16,899 nt of DNA from an uncultured Flavobacteriaceae bacterium (GTDB lineage: Bacteria; Bacteroidota; Bacteroidia; Flavobacteriales; Flavobacteriaceae), in contig CALIIP010000187.1 of NCBI GenBank assembly GCA_938018045.1, positions 1 to 16,899 of the forward strand, in the 5' to 3' direction. The translations under genes and the position numbers were made by a program. The notes under the pieces were generated by a model, which did not search any database, was not told the DNA's origin, and saw nothing but the letters and a program-made list of their open reading frames with translations. Shown piece after piece: positions 1 through 7,390 of the stretch. Position 1 is the stretch's first letter; every line of letters begins with the position of its first letter.

Positions 1-396
1 CTTAAGCACTATGTAAAATTTGAGATTTCAATCATTCCTGACATAAAGAATGCTAAGAATTTATCTGAAAATCAGCAAAAAGAAAAAGAAGGAGAATTGA
101 TTTTAAAACAATTACAACCAACCGATCAATTGGTGTTATTGGATGATAAAGGAAAAATGTTTAGTTCTATTGAATTCTCTAGGTATCTTCAGAAAAAAAT
201 GAATTCTGGTATCAAACAATTGGTTTTAGTTATTGGTGGTCCTTATGGATTTTCTGACGACATCTATAAAAAATCAAATGGGAAAATATCATTATCTAAA
301 ATGACATTCTCCCATCAAATGATTCGTTTGTTTGTTGTTGAGCAACTTTATCGTGGATTTACAATTCTCAAAAACGAGCCTTATCATCACGAATAA
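1..396 (+). CDS. rlmH: 23S rRNA (pseudouridine1915-N3)-methyltransferase RlmH, 5'-truncated
   Basis: The frame is open from the first base of the window, so the true start lies upstream. 131 residues are visible, and about 25 are missing compared with the usual 155-160. RlmH is a small SPOUT-class enzyme that methylates N3 of pseudouridine 1915 in helix 69 of 23S rRNA on the assembled ribosome, using S-adenosylmethionine. The family signatures are clear: VIGGPYGFS (the SAM-binding glycine loop of the trefoil knot), LSKMTFSHQMIRLFVVEQLY, and the conserved C-terminal end YHHE. A TTG at position 97 is an internal codon, not the start. The 3' end overlaps the stop of the convergent PLP-enzyme gene by 10 bases. 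Identity is certain; only the N-terminus is unseen. Confidence 0.96.
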   Translation, partial: LKHYVKFEISIIPDIKNAKNLSENQQKEKEGELILKQLQPTDQLVLLDDKGKMFSSIEFSRYLQKKMNSGIKQLVLVIGGPYGFSDDIYKKSNGKISLSKMTFSHQMIRLFVVEQLYRGFTILKNEPYHHE

Positions 397-1667
397 GCGA
401 CTTCATTTTCTTCGATAGTTACCTTATCTAAGGCCTGAGATAAATCCCAAATTAAATCTTTTGCAGCCTCAACTCCAATTGATAATCTTATCATTTTTGA
501 AGTAATATTCATCAATTTCTTTTGTTCTGGATCAACTCCAGCATGTGTCATGGTATTCGGATGCTGCGCTAAACTCTCTGTTCCTCCAAGACTTACTGCA
601 AGTTTGACTAATTTTAAATTGTTTAAAACCTGAAATGCTTCTTTTTCGCCACCTTTTATATTCATTGTAATCATTGCTCCAGGAGCTGAACATTGTTTTT
701 TGTAAATTCTATATTGTTCTGAATCTTCAGGAAGCAATCCTAAATAATTTACACTTTCTATTTTAGGATGATTATTTAAATATGCAGCAACTTCTTGAGC
801 GCCTTTTGTTTGTTGATCCATTCTGATTTTTAGAGTTTCTAAACTTCTCAATAACAACCAAGCCGTATTTGGACTAATCATATTACCAAGAAAAGTTCTC
901 AAAACCTTTACTCTTCCCATCACTTCTTGATTTCCAAGAACTGCGCCTGCAATTAAATCGCTATGACCACCAATATATTTAGTTGCAGAATATAAAACCA
1001 AGTCCGCACCATGTTCTAAAGGGTGTTGCCATAAAGGTCCCATATACGTATTGTCTACAGCAGTCAGCACTTTTCTTTCTGATGTGCTAAAGTGTTTTGC
1101 AAGATTAGAAAACGATTCAATATCAATCAAATCATTGGTAGGATTTGCTGGTGTTTCCATATAAATCATTGCTAATTTATCTGCCTTACCAGATTTTTCA
1201 ATCATTGCTTTTACTACTTCAGCATTTTGGTTTGGTTGAACACCCAAAACATGTACTCCAATACTTGGCAAGAAATGATTTATAAAATGATCTGTTCCTC
1301 CATAAACAGGATTTGAATACACCAATAAATCTCCAGGTTTTAAGAATTCTAATAGCACAGTAGATATTGCTGACATTCCGCTTTCAAAAACTGCACAATC
1401 ATCTGCCTTGTCCCAAAGACATAAACGATTTTCTAAAATCTCTAAATTCGGATTGTTAATTCGACTATAAATCAAACCTAACTCTTCGTTCTCATCTTTT
1501 TTTCTAAGACCATACGCTATTTCAAAAAATGCTTTCCCTTCTTCGGCGGTTTTAAATACAAATGTTGATGTTTGAAATATTGGGCATTTTATTGCACCTT
1601 CTGACAATTCCGGTTTATAACCGTGAGACATCATTAAACTTTCTGGATTAAATTTATGGTTTTTCAT
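387..1667 (-). CDS. Cys/Met metabolism PLP-dependent enzyme (cystathionine gamma-synthase / gamma-lyase family)
   Basis: A 426-residue fold-type I PLP enzyme of the trans-sulfuration family, cytosolic. Visible landmarks are YSRINNPN near residue 68 (the Tyr-x-Arg that contacts the phosphate of the neighbouring subunit's PLP), SGMSAIST (phosphate loop), ETPANP, DNTY (Asp that holds the PLP ring nitrogen), the Schiff-base Lys230 in SATKYIGGHSD, and SLGGTESLAQHP with the substrate-carboxylate Arg in IRLSIGVE. Members run cystathionine gamma-synthase, gamma-lyase, beta-lyase or methionine gamma-lyase chemistry, and sequence alone does not separate these safely. The position of the Cys typical of methionine gamma-lyases (YGC) is Gly124 here (Tyr122-Gly-Gly), which argues mildly against a classical MGL. 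The divergent Lrp/AsnC gene suggests amino-acid-responsive control. Start: ATG at 1667. Confidence 0.9.
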   Translation of the reverse strand: MKNHKFNPESLMMSHGYKPELSEGAIKCPIFQTSTFVFKTAEEGKAFFEIAYGLRKKDENEELGLIYSRINNPNLEILENRLCLWDKADDCAVFESGMSAISTVLLEFLKPGDLLVYSNPVYGGTDHFINHFLPSIGVHVLGVQPNQNAEVVKAMIEKSGKADKLAMIYMETPANPTNDLIDIESFSNLAKHFSTSERKVLTAVDNTYMGPLWQHPLEHGADLVLYSATKYIGGHSDLIAGAVLGNQEVMGRVKVLRTFLGNMISPNTAWLLLRSLETLKIRMDQQTKGAQEVAAYLNNHPKIESVNYLGLLPEDSEQYRIYKKQCSAPGAMITMNIKGGEKEAFQVLNNLKLVKLAVSLGGTESLAQHPNTMTHAGVDPEQKKLMNITSKMIRLSIGVEAAKDLIWDLSQALDKVTIEENEVAYS

Positions 1668-1684
1668 TTGGTGTATATTTTCAA

Positions 1685-1692
1685 CAAAAATA
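1685..1692 (-). promoter_or_regulatory. Candidate -7 element for the PLP-enzyme gene
   Basis: Read on the minus strand this is TATTTTTG, matching the Bacteroidota -7 consensus TANNTTTG, 17 bases upstream of the ATG at 1667. No TTG sits at the ideal 17-23 base spacing, so the assignment is tentative. Confidence 0.35.
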
Positions 1693-1729
1693 CAAATTAT
1701 AGTTGTATTTCCTTAATTACTCAACTAAC

Positions 1730-1760
1730 TTGGTAAATAATTCTATTATATTTATATTTG
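1730..1760 (+). promoter_or_regulatory. Promoter of the Lrp/AsnC regulator gene
   Basis: TTG at 1730-1732, a 20-base spacer and TATATTTG at 1753-1760 give a full match to the Bacteroidota sigma-A promoter pattern. It would start transcription near 1766, about 50 bases before the ATG at 1815. The -7 box is the left half of a 17-base palindrome (1753-1769), a plausible autoregulatory site. Confidence 0.6.
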
Positions 1761-1814
1761 CAGAATATATTTCTAAATCAATAAAGAATTTAACATCAAA
1801 TAGAAAAAACATCT

Positions 1815-2273
1815 ATGCTAGACACAACTGATAAAGCCATTTTAAGACTATTACAGTCTAACGGAAAGTATACCATAAAAGAAATTTCGACAAAACTAAA
1901 TTTAACTTCTACACCAATTTTTGAACGTATTAAGCGTCTTGAAAATGATGGTTATATTGAATCATATAAAGCAATCTTAAATCGAAAAAAAATAGACTTA
2001 TCATTGTTGGCATTTTGTAATATTTCTCTAAAAAGCCATGAAGCAACATTTATTTCAAAATTTGAAAAAGACATTTTACAGTTTGATGAAGTCATTGAAT
2101 GCTATCATACTGCAGGAGTTTATGATTATTTAATCAAGGTAATGGTAAAAGACATGGATGCTTATCAAACATTTGTTGCTAAAAAATTGGCTTCTATTGA
2201 AAATATTGGGCAAGTACAAAGTGCATTTGTAATGACTGAAGTCAAATCTAGAAACAATCTTCCAGTTCAATAA
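1815..2273 (+). CDS. Lrp/AsnC family transcriptional regulator
   Basis: A 152-residue protein of the usual length for the family. Residues 1-60 form the AsnC-type winged helix-turn-helix (LDTTDKAILRLLQSNGKYT, then EISTKLNLTSTPIFERIKRLENDGYIESY, with the recognition helix around TSTPIFERIKRL). Residues 65-145 form the ligand-binding RAM/ACT-like domain that oligomerises and binds amino acids (VIECYHTAGVYDYLIKVMVKDM). Such proteins are feast/famine regulators that often control the gene divergent to them. Here that gene is a Cys/Met-metabolism enzyme, so a sulfur amino acid is a reasonable but untested effector. A good promoter lies at 1730-1760, and dyads between the two starts are candidate operators. 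Start: ATG at 1815. Confidence 0.92.
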   Translation: MLDTTDKAILRLLQSNGKYTIKEISTKLNLTSTPIFERIKRLENDGYIESYKAILNRKKIDLSLLAFCNISLKSHEATFISKFEKDILQFDEVIECYHTAGVYDYLIKVMVKDMDAYQTFVAKKLASIENIGQVQSAFVMTEVKSRNNLPVQ

Positions 2274-2343
2274 TTTTTATATTAAATTAACTCAGTTTAA
2301 AAAACTAACCATATTATGAAAAACAAACCACACACTAAAAACA

Positions 2344-2464
2344 ATGGCAAGCCCAAAAATTATTGACCTTGATGTAAAAAAATACTGAAAGAGGAATTAA
2401 TCATAACACTTATGAAGGCACATATTTTGTATTTGTAATCAATACTTATCAGCCTTCGAGTTAG
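2344..2464 (+). pseudogene. Possible decayed small gene with frameshift
   Basis: The 236-base gap 2274-2509 has no intact gene. An ATG at 2344 opens MASPKIIDLDVKKY and stops at once after a run of seven A's near 2376-2382. A one-base shift at that run joins it to NTERGINHNTYEGTYFVFV and a further 9 residues ending at the TAG at 2462-2464. The joined peptide would be about 40 residues with a protein-like composition. No family was recognised. This may be a remnant or chance; no ribosome binding site or promoter supports it. Confidence 0.2.
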
Positions 2465-2509
2465 TCAACTTAACTAATTGTTAGTTTAGAAATAAAGAAA
2501 ATGAAATAA

Positions 2510-5500
2510 TTATTTGACAATAATAACTTTAGAAACGTTATCTATTCTGATTAAATAAGTTCCAGAAGCCAATTCTGATGGCATTTTTAATTGTGTAGTT
2601 TTTGATGAAAAATCAAAACTCTTATCATGAATATTCAATCTTTTTCCTGTAAAATCAAACAACTCAAATTCTGTTGATTCTGTAGTATTAGAAATATACA
2701 AATCTCTACTTTCTAATGGATTTGGATATACTTTTATTGCATCTTCAAGTTCAAAATCAGTAATACTTAAACCATTCCCAGTGAAATACGGTACCCCATA
2801 ATTATAAGCTTCAATTCCAATTTGCTCTCCTATTATTCGTCCAGGAAGATCATCTGCAGGAGGATGAATACCTCCCCAAATTCTTGATAAACTACATTGA
2901 TCGGAAGCATCTCTATACGTTGCCCATTGCAATGTAATATCTACCGAAGGTCCTTCTTCAAACACTAAAAATTCATTCTTTTCTGCTAAAAACTCTCCCA
3001 TGCCTCCAGGAAAATATTCATCGCCTGTTATTAAAGTTAGTACTTCTGCTGCAGCTCTAGAAAACGTAGAATGCCCTGAAATATAGCCTGCAAATGGTGG
3101 TGTAACAAAAGTAGGGCGTTGATATGGCCACCAATTTTCTGCCAATATCCATCCAACTCCTGCTTGGTCTGTTGCTACATCATCAATATAGTCATGACCT
3201 CGCCAAGTATATAATTTTATTTTTCCAACATGCTCATTTGTATCTCCTGCCAATGCATCGCCTACCTCTACAACTTCTATATAGTTGGGTTGCAATTTAA
3301 TTCCGTCTACATGATAATTGTCTAATGAAGTATCAGAACTTTGACCCATTTCTGCCATATATCTAATTGCAGAAATTGGACGTGTGTAGTCATACCAACC
3401 TTTAATTCCCCAAGCAGAAACTGCAGCGTCATGCATAGCACCTCCTAAAATAAAATAGGATTTAACATCCCATTCTAAGTCATCTAGAACTTCTCCTGTT
3501 CCACCAAATTGTTTTACAACCAACTCATGATCACTTACATAATTTAACAAGGTAAACCAATGTCCTGGAGGTGTCTCTGATTCTGGTCCATCTGCCCAAA
3601 ATTCTGCTAAAACTCTTGTATAATCTCCTCTTGGAACTACTTGTTCTGCATAAGGAGTATTGGTTATTGGGTTTATGCCTCTACCAGTTCCGTTATCACC
3701 TCCTACAACTAAATTATAAAAACTAGCATAATTCATAATTCCATTAGCAAATGTATCTGTTGAAACATTTCCAATGCTTTTTGGGGAAATATCCCACATC
3801 ACACCATCATTCTGATCAAGATGAGACCCCCAAACAGTTACGTAGTTAAATCCTTGTTTATAATTTTCTGAAGAACTAATGTATGGTGGAGCAAGAGGGT
3901 CATGATATACTGTATAATCATCCCCATCTCTTTGAAAGGTTTCCTTCACATCATCTTGCATAGCAAAAGGAGTTACATCTCCCCATTCTGGAGATAAAAA
4001 ATCTGGTGTATCTCCCTCAATAGTATTTCCACTTTGATCAATGAAATTTTCAAGAGCTAGCGGTTGCCATCTATTTGGATCTGTAATAGTTGTGTTTCCA
4101 GCCAAGAAAGGATCTAAAGGCTCATTTATAGGTTCGTAAAAACTATTGTCATAATTAGTTGTTTCTCTTGCACCATCGGTAAGTCCAAAATCTATAATTG
4201 TTTGTGCAATATAGTTTCCTAAGGCTTCTGGCTCTCCATTTGTATAATCGATTGAAGAATAACTAATATCATAGCCTAACTCATCCATCAACGCGTCAAA
4301 ATTGGCTTTTGTTACAACAGCACTTGGGGAGTTTGCAAAACGGTGACATAATAATTTATACATCGCATGGCTCAGTGTTTTGTTTCGTGTAGCTTCAATA
4401 TTTTCTGTAGTGATTAAATCAGTTGGAATGTACCCTAATTTTTCATTCTCATTTTCTATGATATATGTGCTTCCTTGTAAATCATAAATTGCCCATGTAT
4501 CATACATGGCAACACTTGTATGAAATAAATTCCTTGCATGAACTGTAGGTCGTGCATAATCACCTCGTATTGCATCTAATAATGCGTCGTTCCATAAACG
4601 AGCATATGAATGATTAAAGATATTTGACACATAGTTTATGACTATATCTAAAGAAATTGGAGGGCTTGAGCAACCATTTGTTTCTGTTACGGTCACATTT
4701 CCTGCAGTTATATTTTCCCACTCAACAGTAATTGTATCTGTACCTCGACCACTAGTTATTTCACCACCTTCTACTTGCCATACAATCGTAGAGCCTGCCA
4801 TAATTATATAGGTATAACTCTCAATAGTTAAAGGATCTGGATTCGTATTTCCTGTAATCTCATGTGATGCTAAATAAGTACATGAACCATCATCTTCTAA
4901 TGCTTCAGGATTGAAATTACAGGATGTTGGATCAATACATCCTTTCAATTTAACACTTGGTGAAATATTTAAATCTGTAATACCTCCATTTTCTATTGCT
5001 AGTATAGTATTGTTTACAGCTATATTCTCATGTGTTTCAATAATACCTGAAGGCCATGTAATGACTAGTTCTGTAATACTTTGACTATTTCCTACTCCAA
5101 AATGAACTGGCTGTAAACTTTGGCTCAGAAAATTTGTTCCTGTATAATATCTATGAAAACTAGTACCTTCAGAAGTTGTAATACTCAACTTAGTTCCAAT
5201 ACCATCTCGATTGGAAACTGTTCCTTGAAGTGATACTTTTAAAAAATTTGGAGAATCAGTATTTGTAGAGGTAGAATTTAAAGTTTTATTCTCATAAAAA
5301 TTTGAAGGTGAAATTGCATTTGATTGAAAAATATCCAAATCTCCATCATTATCATAATCAAAAATTTCAGAGCAATTGGTCAACACATTTACATTATTTA
5401 TTGCTACTTCAGAACTTTCTATAAATGTTGCTTCACCTATTTCAACAAGTTGATTTATATAATAATAATTTTCCTCTATTACGCTACCATTTATACCACT

Positions 5501-6562
5501 TCCGTTGGTAACATATAAATCTTCATCACCATCTAAATCAAAATCTGAAAAATGTATAGACCAAGCCCAATCTGAGCTAAAAACACCTGTACTTGCAGCT
5601 AAATCTGTAAAGGTATTGTCTCCATTATTTGTATATAAAAAGTTTTCACTTATTCCAGTTCCAGCAAAATCAAAAAAACCATCATTATTATAATCTCCAA
5701 CATCCAATCCCATCCCATTAACAACAATATCGACACCATAATCAGTTGCTTGCTCTATAAAATCTACACTTGCATTATTTATCAATAATTGATTTGGTGT
5801 ATCAAAATCATTGGCTATATATAAATCCATCCAACCATCTTGATTAAAATCAAATGGAATTGCAGAATACGCATAATGTGGATCATCAGCTTGAGCACCT
5901 AGATGATTTGATATCAATTCAAATGTACCATCTCCTTTATTTTTATAAAACCTATTCCCTTCACATCCCATTCCAAAGGAGATTTCAACTCGATCCCAAT
6001 CACTAATGAAAATATCTAAAAAACCATCATTGTCATAATCAAACCATGTAGCAGTCATGTTATTACATGAATCTATTATATCAAATCCTGCAGTATCAGT
6101 AACATCCGTAAAAGTTAAGTCGCCATTATTTTGAAAAAGTTGTATCTTATATTTGTGTGTTAAAAATAAGTCTGGATCGCCATCATTATCATAATCTCCC
6201 CAAGAAGCACCACGTTTAAAGCCGTGAATTAATATCGCTTCAAGATCTGCCGTATAAGGAAGTAAATTTGCAAATCCTGCAGCTGTAGTAATATCATCAA
6301 AAGTACCGTCATTATTGTTTAAAAATAATCGGCTATGCGTTGTTGGGTCTGCATCATCATCCATAGCTCTGGCAACCACAAACATATCTAAGTCGTTATC
6401 TCCATCAATATCTGCAACAGACACTCCCATATTATGTTCAAGAGTTCCTAATCCTATCCTGGACGTTATTTCGTCAAAATTTTGTGCATTTACAAATTGA
6501 ACAGTAACACAAAAGAGTAGTAATAACAGTATGTTTGAAAATTTATTTTTTATGTTTTTCAT
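2510..6562 (-). CDS. Secreted FG-GAP/ASPIC-UnbV propeller fused to a vanadium-haloperoxidase-like (PAP2) domain, with T9SS sorting tail
   Basis: 1350 residues. Domains in order: signal peptide 1-26 (K-rich start, LLLLLF core, VNA cleavage region); about 45-415, seven FG-GAP/VCBS repeats, each with a Ca-binding DxDxDG-type loop (e.g. DIDGDNDLD from Asp51, last at Asp402); about 440-528, ASPIC/UnbV domain (NRDGIGTKL, VITWPSG); Cys542-Cys561, the motif GCIDPTSCNFNP...DDGSC; about 580-635, Ig/PKD-like segment; about 648-1260, haloperoxidase/acid-phosphatase domain; about 1275-1350, T9SS type A sorting domain (VYPNP ... GTYLIRI ... KVIIVK). The catalytic set is complete: Lys1054-x6-Arg1061-Pro, Ser-Gly-His1164, Ser-Arg1227-x5-His1233-x3-Asp1237. 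This set binds vanadate in haloperoxidases and phosphate in PAP2 phosphatases. Likely role: oxidation of halides by hydrogen peroxide outside the cell; phosphatase activity is the alternative. It appears monocistronic. Start: ATG at 6562. Confidence 0.9.
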   Translation of the reverse strand: MKNIKNKFSNILLLLLFCVTVQFVNAQNFDEITSRIGLGTLEHNMGVSVADIDGDNDLDMFVVARAMDDDADPTTHSRLFLNNNDGTFDDITTAAGFANLLPYTADLEAILIHGFKRGASWGDYDNDGDPDLFLTHKYKIQLFQNNGDLTFTDVTDTAGFDIIDSCNNMTATWFDYDNDGFLDIFISDWDRVEISFGMGCEGNRFYKNKGDGTFELISNHLGAQADDPHYAYSAIPFDFNQDGWMDLYIANDFDTPNQLLINNASVDFIEQATDYGVDIVVNGMGLDVGDYNNDGFFDFAGTGISENFLYTNNGDNTFTDLAASTGVFSSDWAWSIHFSDFDLDGDEDLYVTNGSGINGSVIEENYYYINQLVEIGEATFIESSEVAINNVNVLTNCSEIFDYDNDGDLDIFQSNAISPSNFYENKTLNSTSTNTDSPNFLKVSLQGTVSNRDGIGTKLSITTSEGTSFHRYYTGTNFLSQSLQPVHFGVGNSQSITELVITWPSGIIETHENIAVNNTILAIENGGITDLNISPSVKLKGCIDPTSCNFNPEALEDDGSCTYLASHEITGNTNPDPLTIESYTYIIMAGSTIVWQVEGGEITSGRGTDTITVEWENITAGNVTVTETNGCSSPPISLDIVINYVSNIFNHSYARLWNDALLDAIRGDYARPTVHARNLFHTSVAMYDTWAIYDLQGSTYIIENENEKLGYIPTDLITTENIEATRNKTLSHAMYKLLCHRFANSPSAVVTKANFDALMDELGYDISYSSIDYTNGEPEALGNYIAQTIIDFGLTDGARETTNYDNSFYEPINEPLDPFLAGNTTITDPNRWQPLALENFIDQSGNTIEGDTPDFLSPEWGDVTPFAMQDDVKETFQRDGDDYTVYHDPLAPPYISSSENYKQGFNYVTVWGSHLDQNDGVMWDISPKSIGNVSTDTFANGIMNYASFYNLVVGGDNGTGRGINPITNTPYAEQVVPRGDYTRVLAEFWADGPESETPPGHWFTLLNYVSDHELVVKQFGGTGEVLDDLEWDVKSYFILGGAMHDAAVSAWGIKGWYDYTRPISAIRYMAEMGQSSDTSLDNYHVDGIKLQPNYIEVVEVGDALAGDTNEHVGKIKLYTWRGHDYIDDVATDQAGVGWILAENWWPYQRPTFVTPPFAGYISGHSTFSRAAAEVLTLITGDEYFPGGMGEFLAEKNEFLVFEEGPSVDITLQWATYRDASDQCSLSRIWGGIHPPADDLPGRIIGEQIGIEAYNYGVPYFTGNGLSITDFELEDAIKVYPNPLESRDLYISNTTESTEFELFDFTGKRLNIHDKSFDFSSKTTQLKMPSELASGTYLIRIDNVSKVIIVK

Positions 6563-6710
6563 TCCAGAAATTTAACAAGTGCAATATACTAAAAAGTTAA
6601 CTTTAGGACATTAAAAAAATAGAACATTATCTCTTTTATTCAATAGATAAAATAAGATTTGAATTATAACAAAAAAACTTATTATGAAAAAACAAGGAAT
6701 AATTTGAATC

Positions 6711-6739
6711 TTGTATTCATTAAATTAGCATTATATTTG
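6711..6739 (+). promoter_or_regulatory. Promoter of the rdgB - ABC transporter operon
   Basis: TTG at 6711-6713, an 18-base spacer and TATATTTG at 6732-6739 match the Bacteroidota promoter consensus. Transcription would start near 6745, leaving a leader of about 65 bases before the TTG start of rdgB. That leader contains an inverted repeat, TTCGAC/GTCGAA (6750-6755 and 6776-6781). Confidence 0.6.
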
Positions 6740-6811
6740 TACTTGTCACTTCGACTAAAACTTACTTTGAGCATTGTCGAAAGGCCCAATTTTACCTCAA
6801 ACATCTCGAAA

Positions 6812-7390
6812 TTGAAAATAGTTTTTGCAACAAATAACCCTAACAAACTCAAAGAAGTACAACAATTATTACCTTCAGTAGAAATTGTAAGTCTACAAGA
6901 AATAGGTTGTTTTGATGACATTCCTGAAACTTCAAACACACTTGAAGGCAACGCAATTATTAAAGCGAATTTTGTTACCGAAAACTATGAATTTGATTGT
7001 TTTGCTGATGATACAGGTCTTGAAGTTGATGCTTTAAATGGTTCTCCAGGTGTATACTCTTCAAGATATGCAGGAGAAGGCTCAGATTCAGAAAATAACA
7101 TGCGAAAGTTACTCACAGAATTGAAAAATAAGCAAAGTAGAAAAGCACAATTTAGAACGGTAATAGCACTAAACTTGAAAGGAGAGCAACATCTTTTTGA
7201 AGGAATTTGCAAAGGTGAAATACTTACAGAAAAACAAGGTAAAAAAGGCTTTGGCTACGATCCTATTTTCAAACCAAGTGGATTTGAAACTTCATTTGCT
7301 CAAATGACTATGGCAGAAAAAGGAACTATTTCTCATCGAGGAAAAGCCATTAAAAAATTAATAGAATTTTTAAACAGTATCAATAATTGA
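6812..7390 (+). CDS. rdgB: Non-canonical purine NTP pyrophosphatase, RdgB/HAM1 family
   Basis: 192 residues from the TTG at 6812. RdgB hydrolyses dITP, dXTP/XTP and ITP to monophosphates and pyrophosphate in the cytosol, keeping deaminated purines out of DNA and RNA. Hallmarks are the N-terminal (S/T)xNxxK loop ATNNPNKLKEV, FADDTGLEVDALNGSPGVYSSRYAG (Mg and substrate site), GKGFGYDPIF-like KKGFGYDPIFKP, and the end AEKGTISHRGKAI. The frame is open for about 50 more codons upstream, but that stretch carries the promoter, has no family similarity, and RdgB proteins begin at (M)KIVFATNN; so TTG 6812 is preferred. The stop overlaps the permease start (TTGA, 7387-7390), implying translational coupling with the transporter. 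Confidence 0.93.
   Translation: MKIVFATNNPNKLKEVQQLLPSVEIVSLQEIGCFDDIPETSNTLEGNAIIKANFVTENYEFDCFADDTGLEVDALNGSPGVYSSRYAGEGSDSENNMRKLLTELKNKQSRKAQFRTVIALNLKGEQHLFEGICKGEILTEKQGKKGFGYDPIFKPSGFETSFAQMTMAEKGTISHRGKAIKKLIEFLNSINN

Noticed and set aside
97..99. TTG as the start of RlmH
   Set aside because: The frame is open from base 1 and the residues before it fit the family's N-terminal half; the gene is simply cut by the window edge.
2472..2486. AACTAA-TTG-TTAGTT hairpin as a terminator for the haloperoxidase-fusion gene
   Set aside because: Only a 6-bp A+T-rich stem with a 3-base loop and no T-run on the minus strand.
5324..5693. Open plus-strand frames of 60 or so codons opposite the FG-GAP region
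   Set aside because: They are antisense to a clearly coding, domain-rich frame, have low-complexity Ile/Ser/Lys-rich products and no start signals.
5340..6412. Short recurring DNA words such as CCATCATTATCATAATC, resembling a spaced repeat array
   Set aside because: They encode the DYDNDG calcium loops of the FG-GAP repeats on the minus strand; spacing is irregular and there are no CRISPR-like spacers.
6659..6811. N-terminal extension of RdgB from an upstream TTG (about 51 extra residues)
   Set aside because: The stretch holds the promoter and a dyad, has no family similarity, and the canonical RdgB start KIVFATNN begins at 6812.
6985..7212. Minus-strand open frame inside rdgB (and a similar one at 7560-8063 inside the permease gene)
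   Set aside because: Antisense shadows of well-supported genes with no recognisable protein features.
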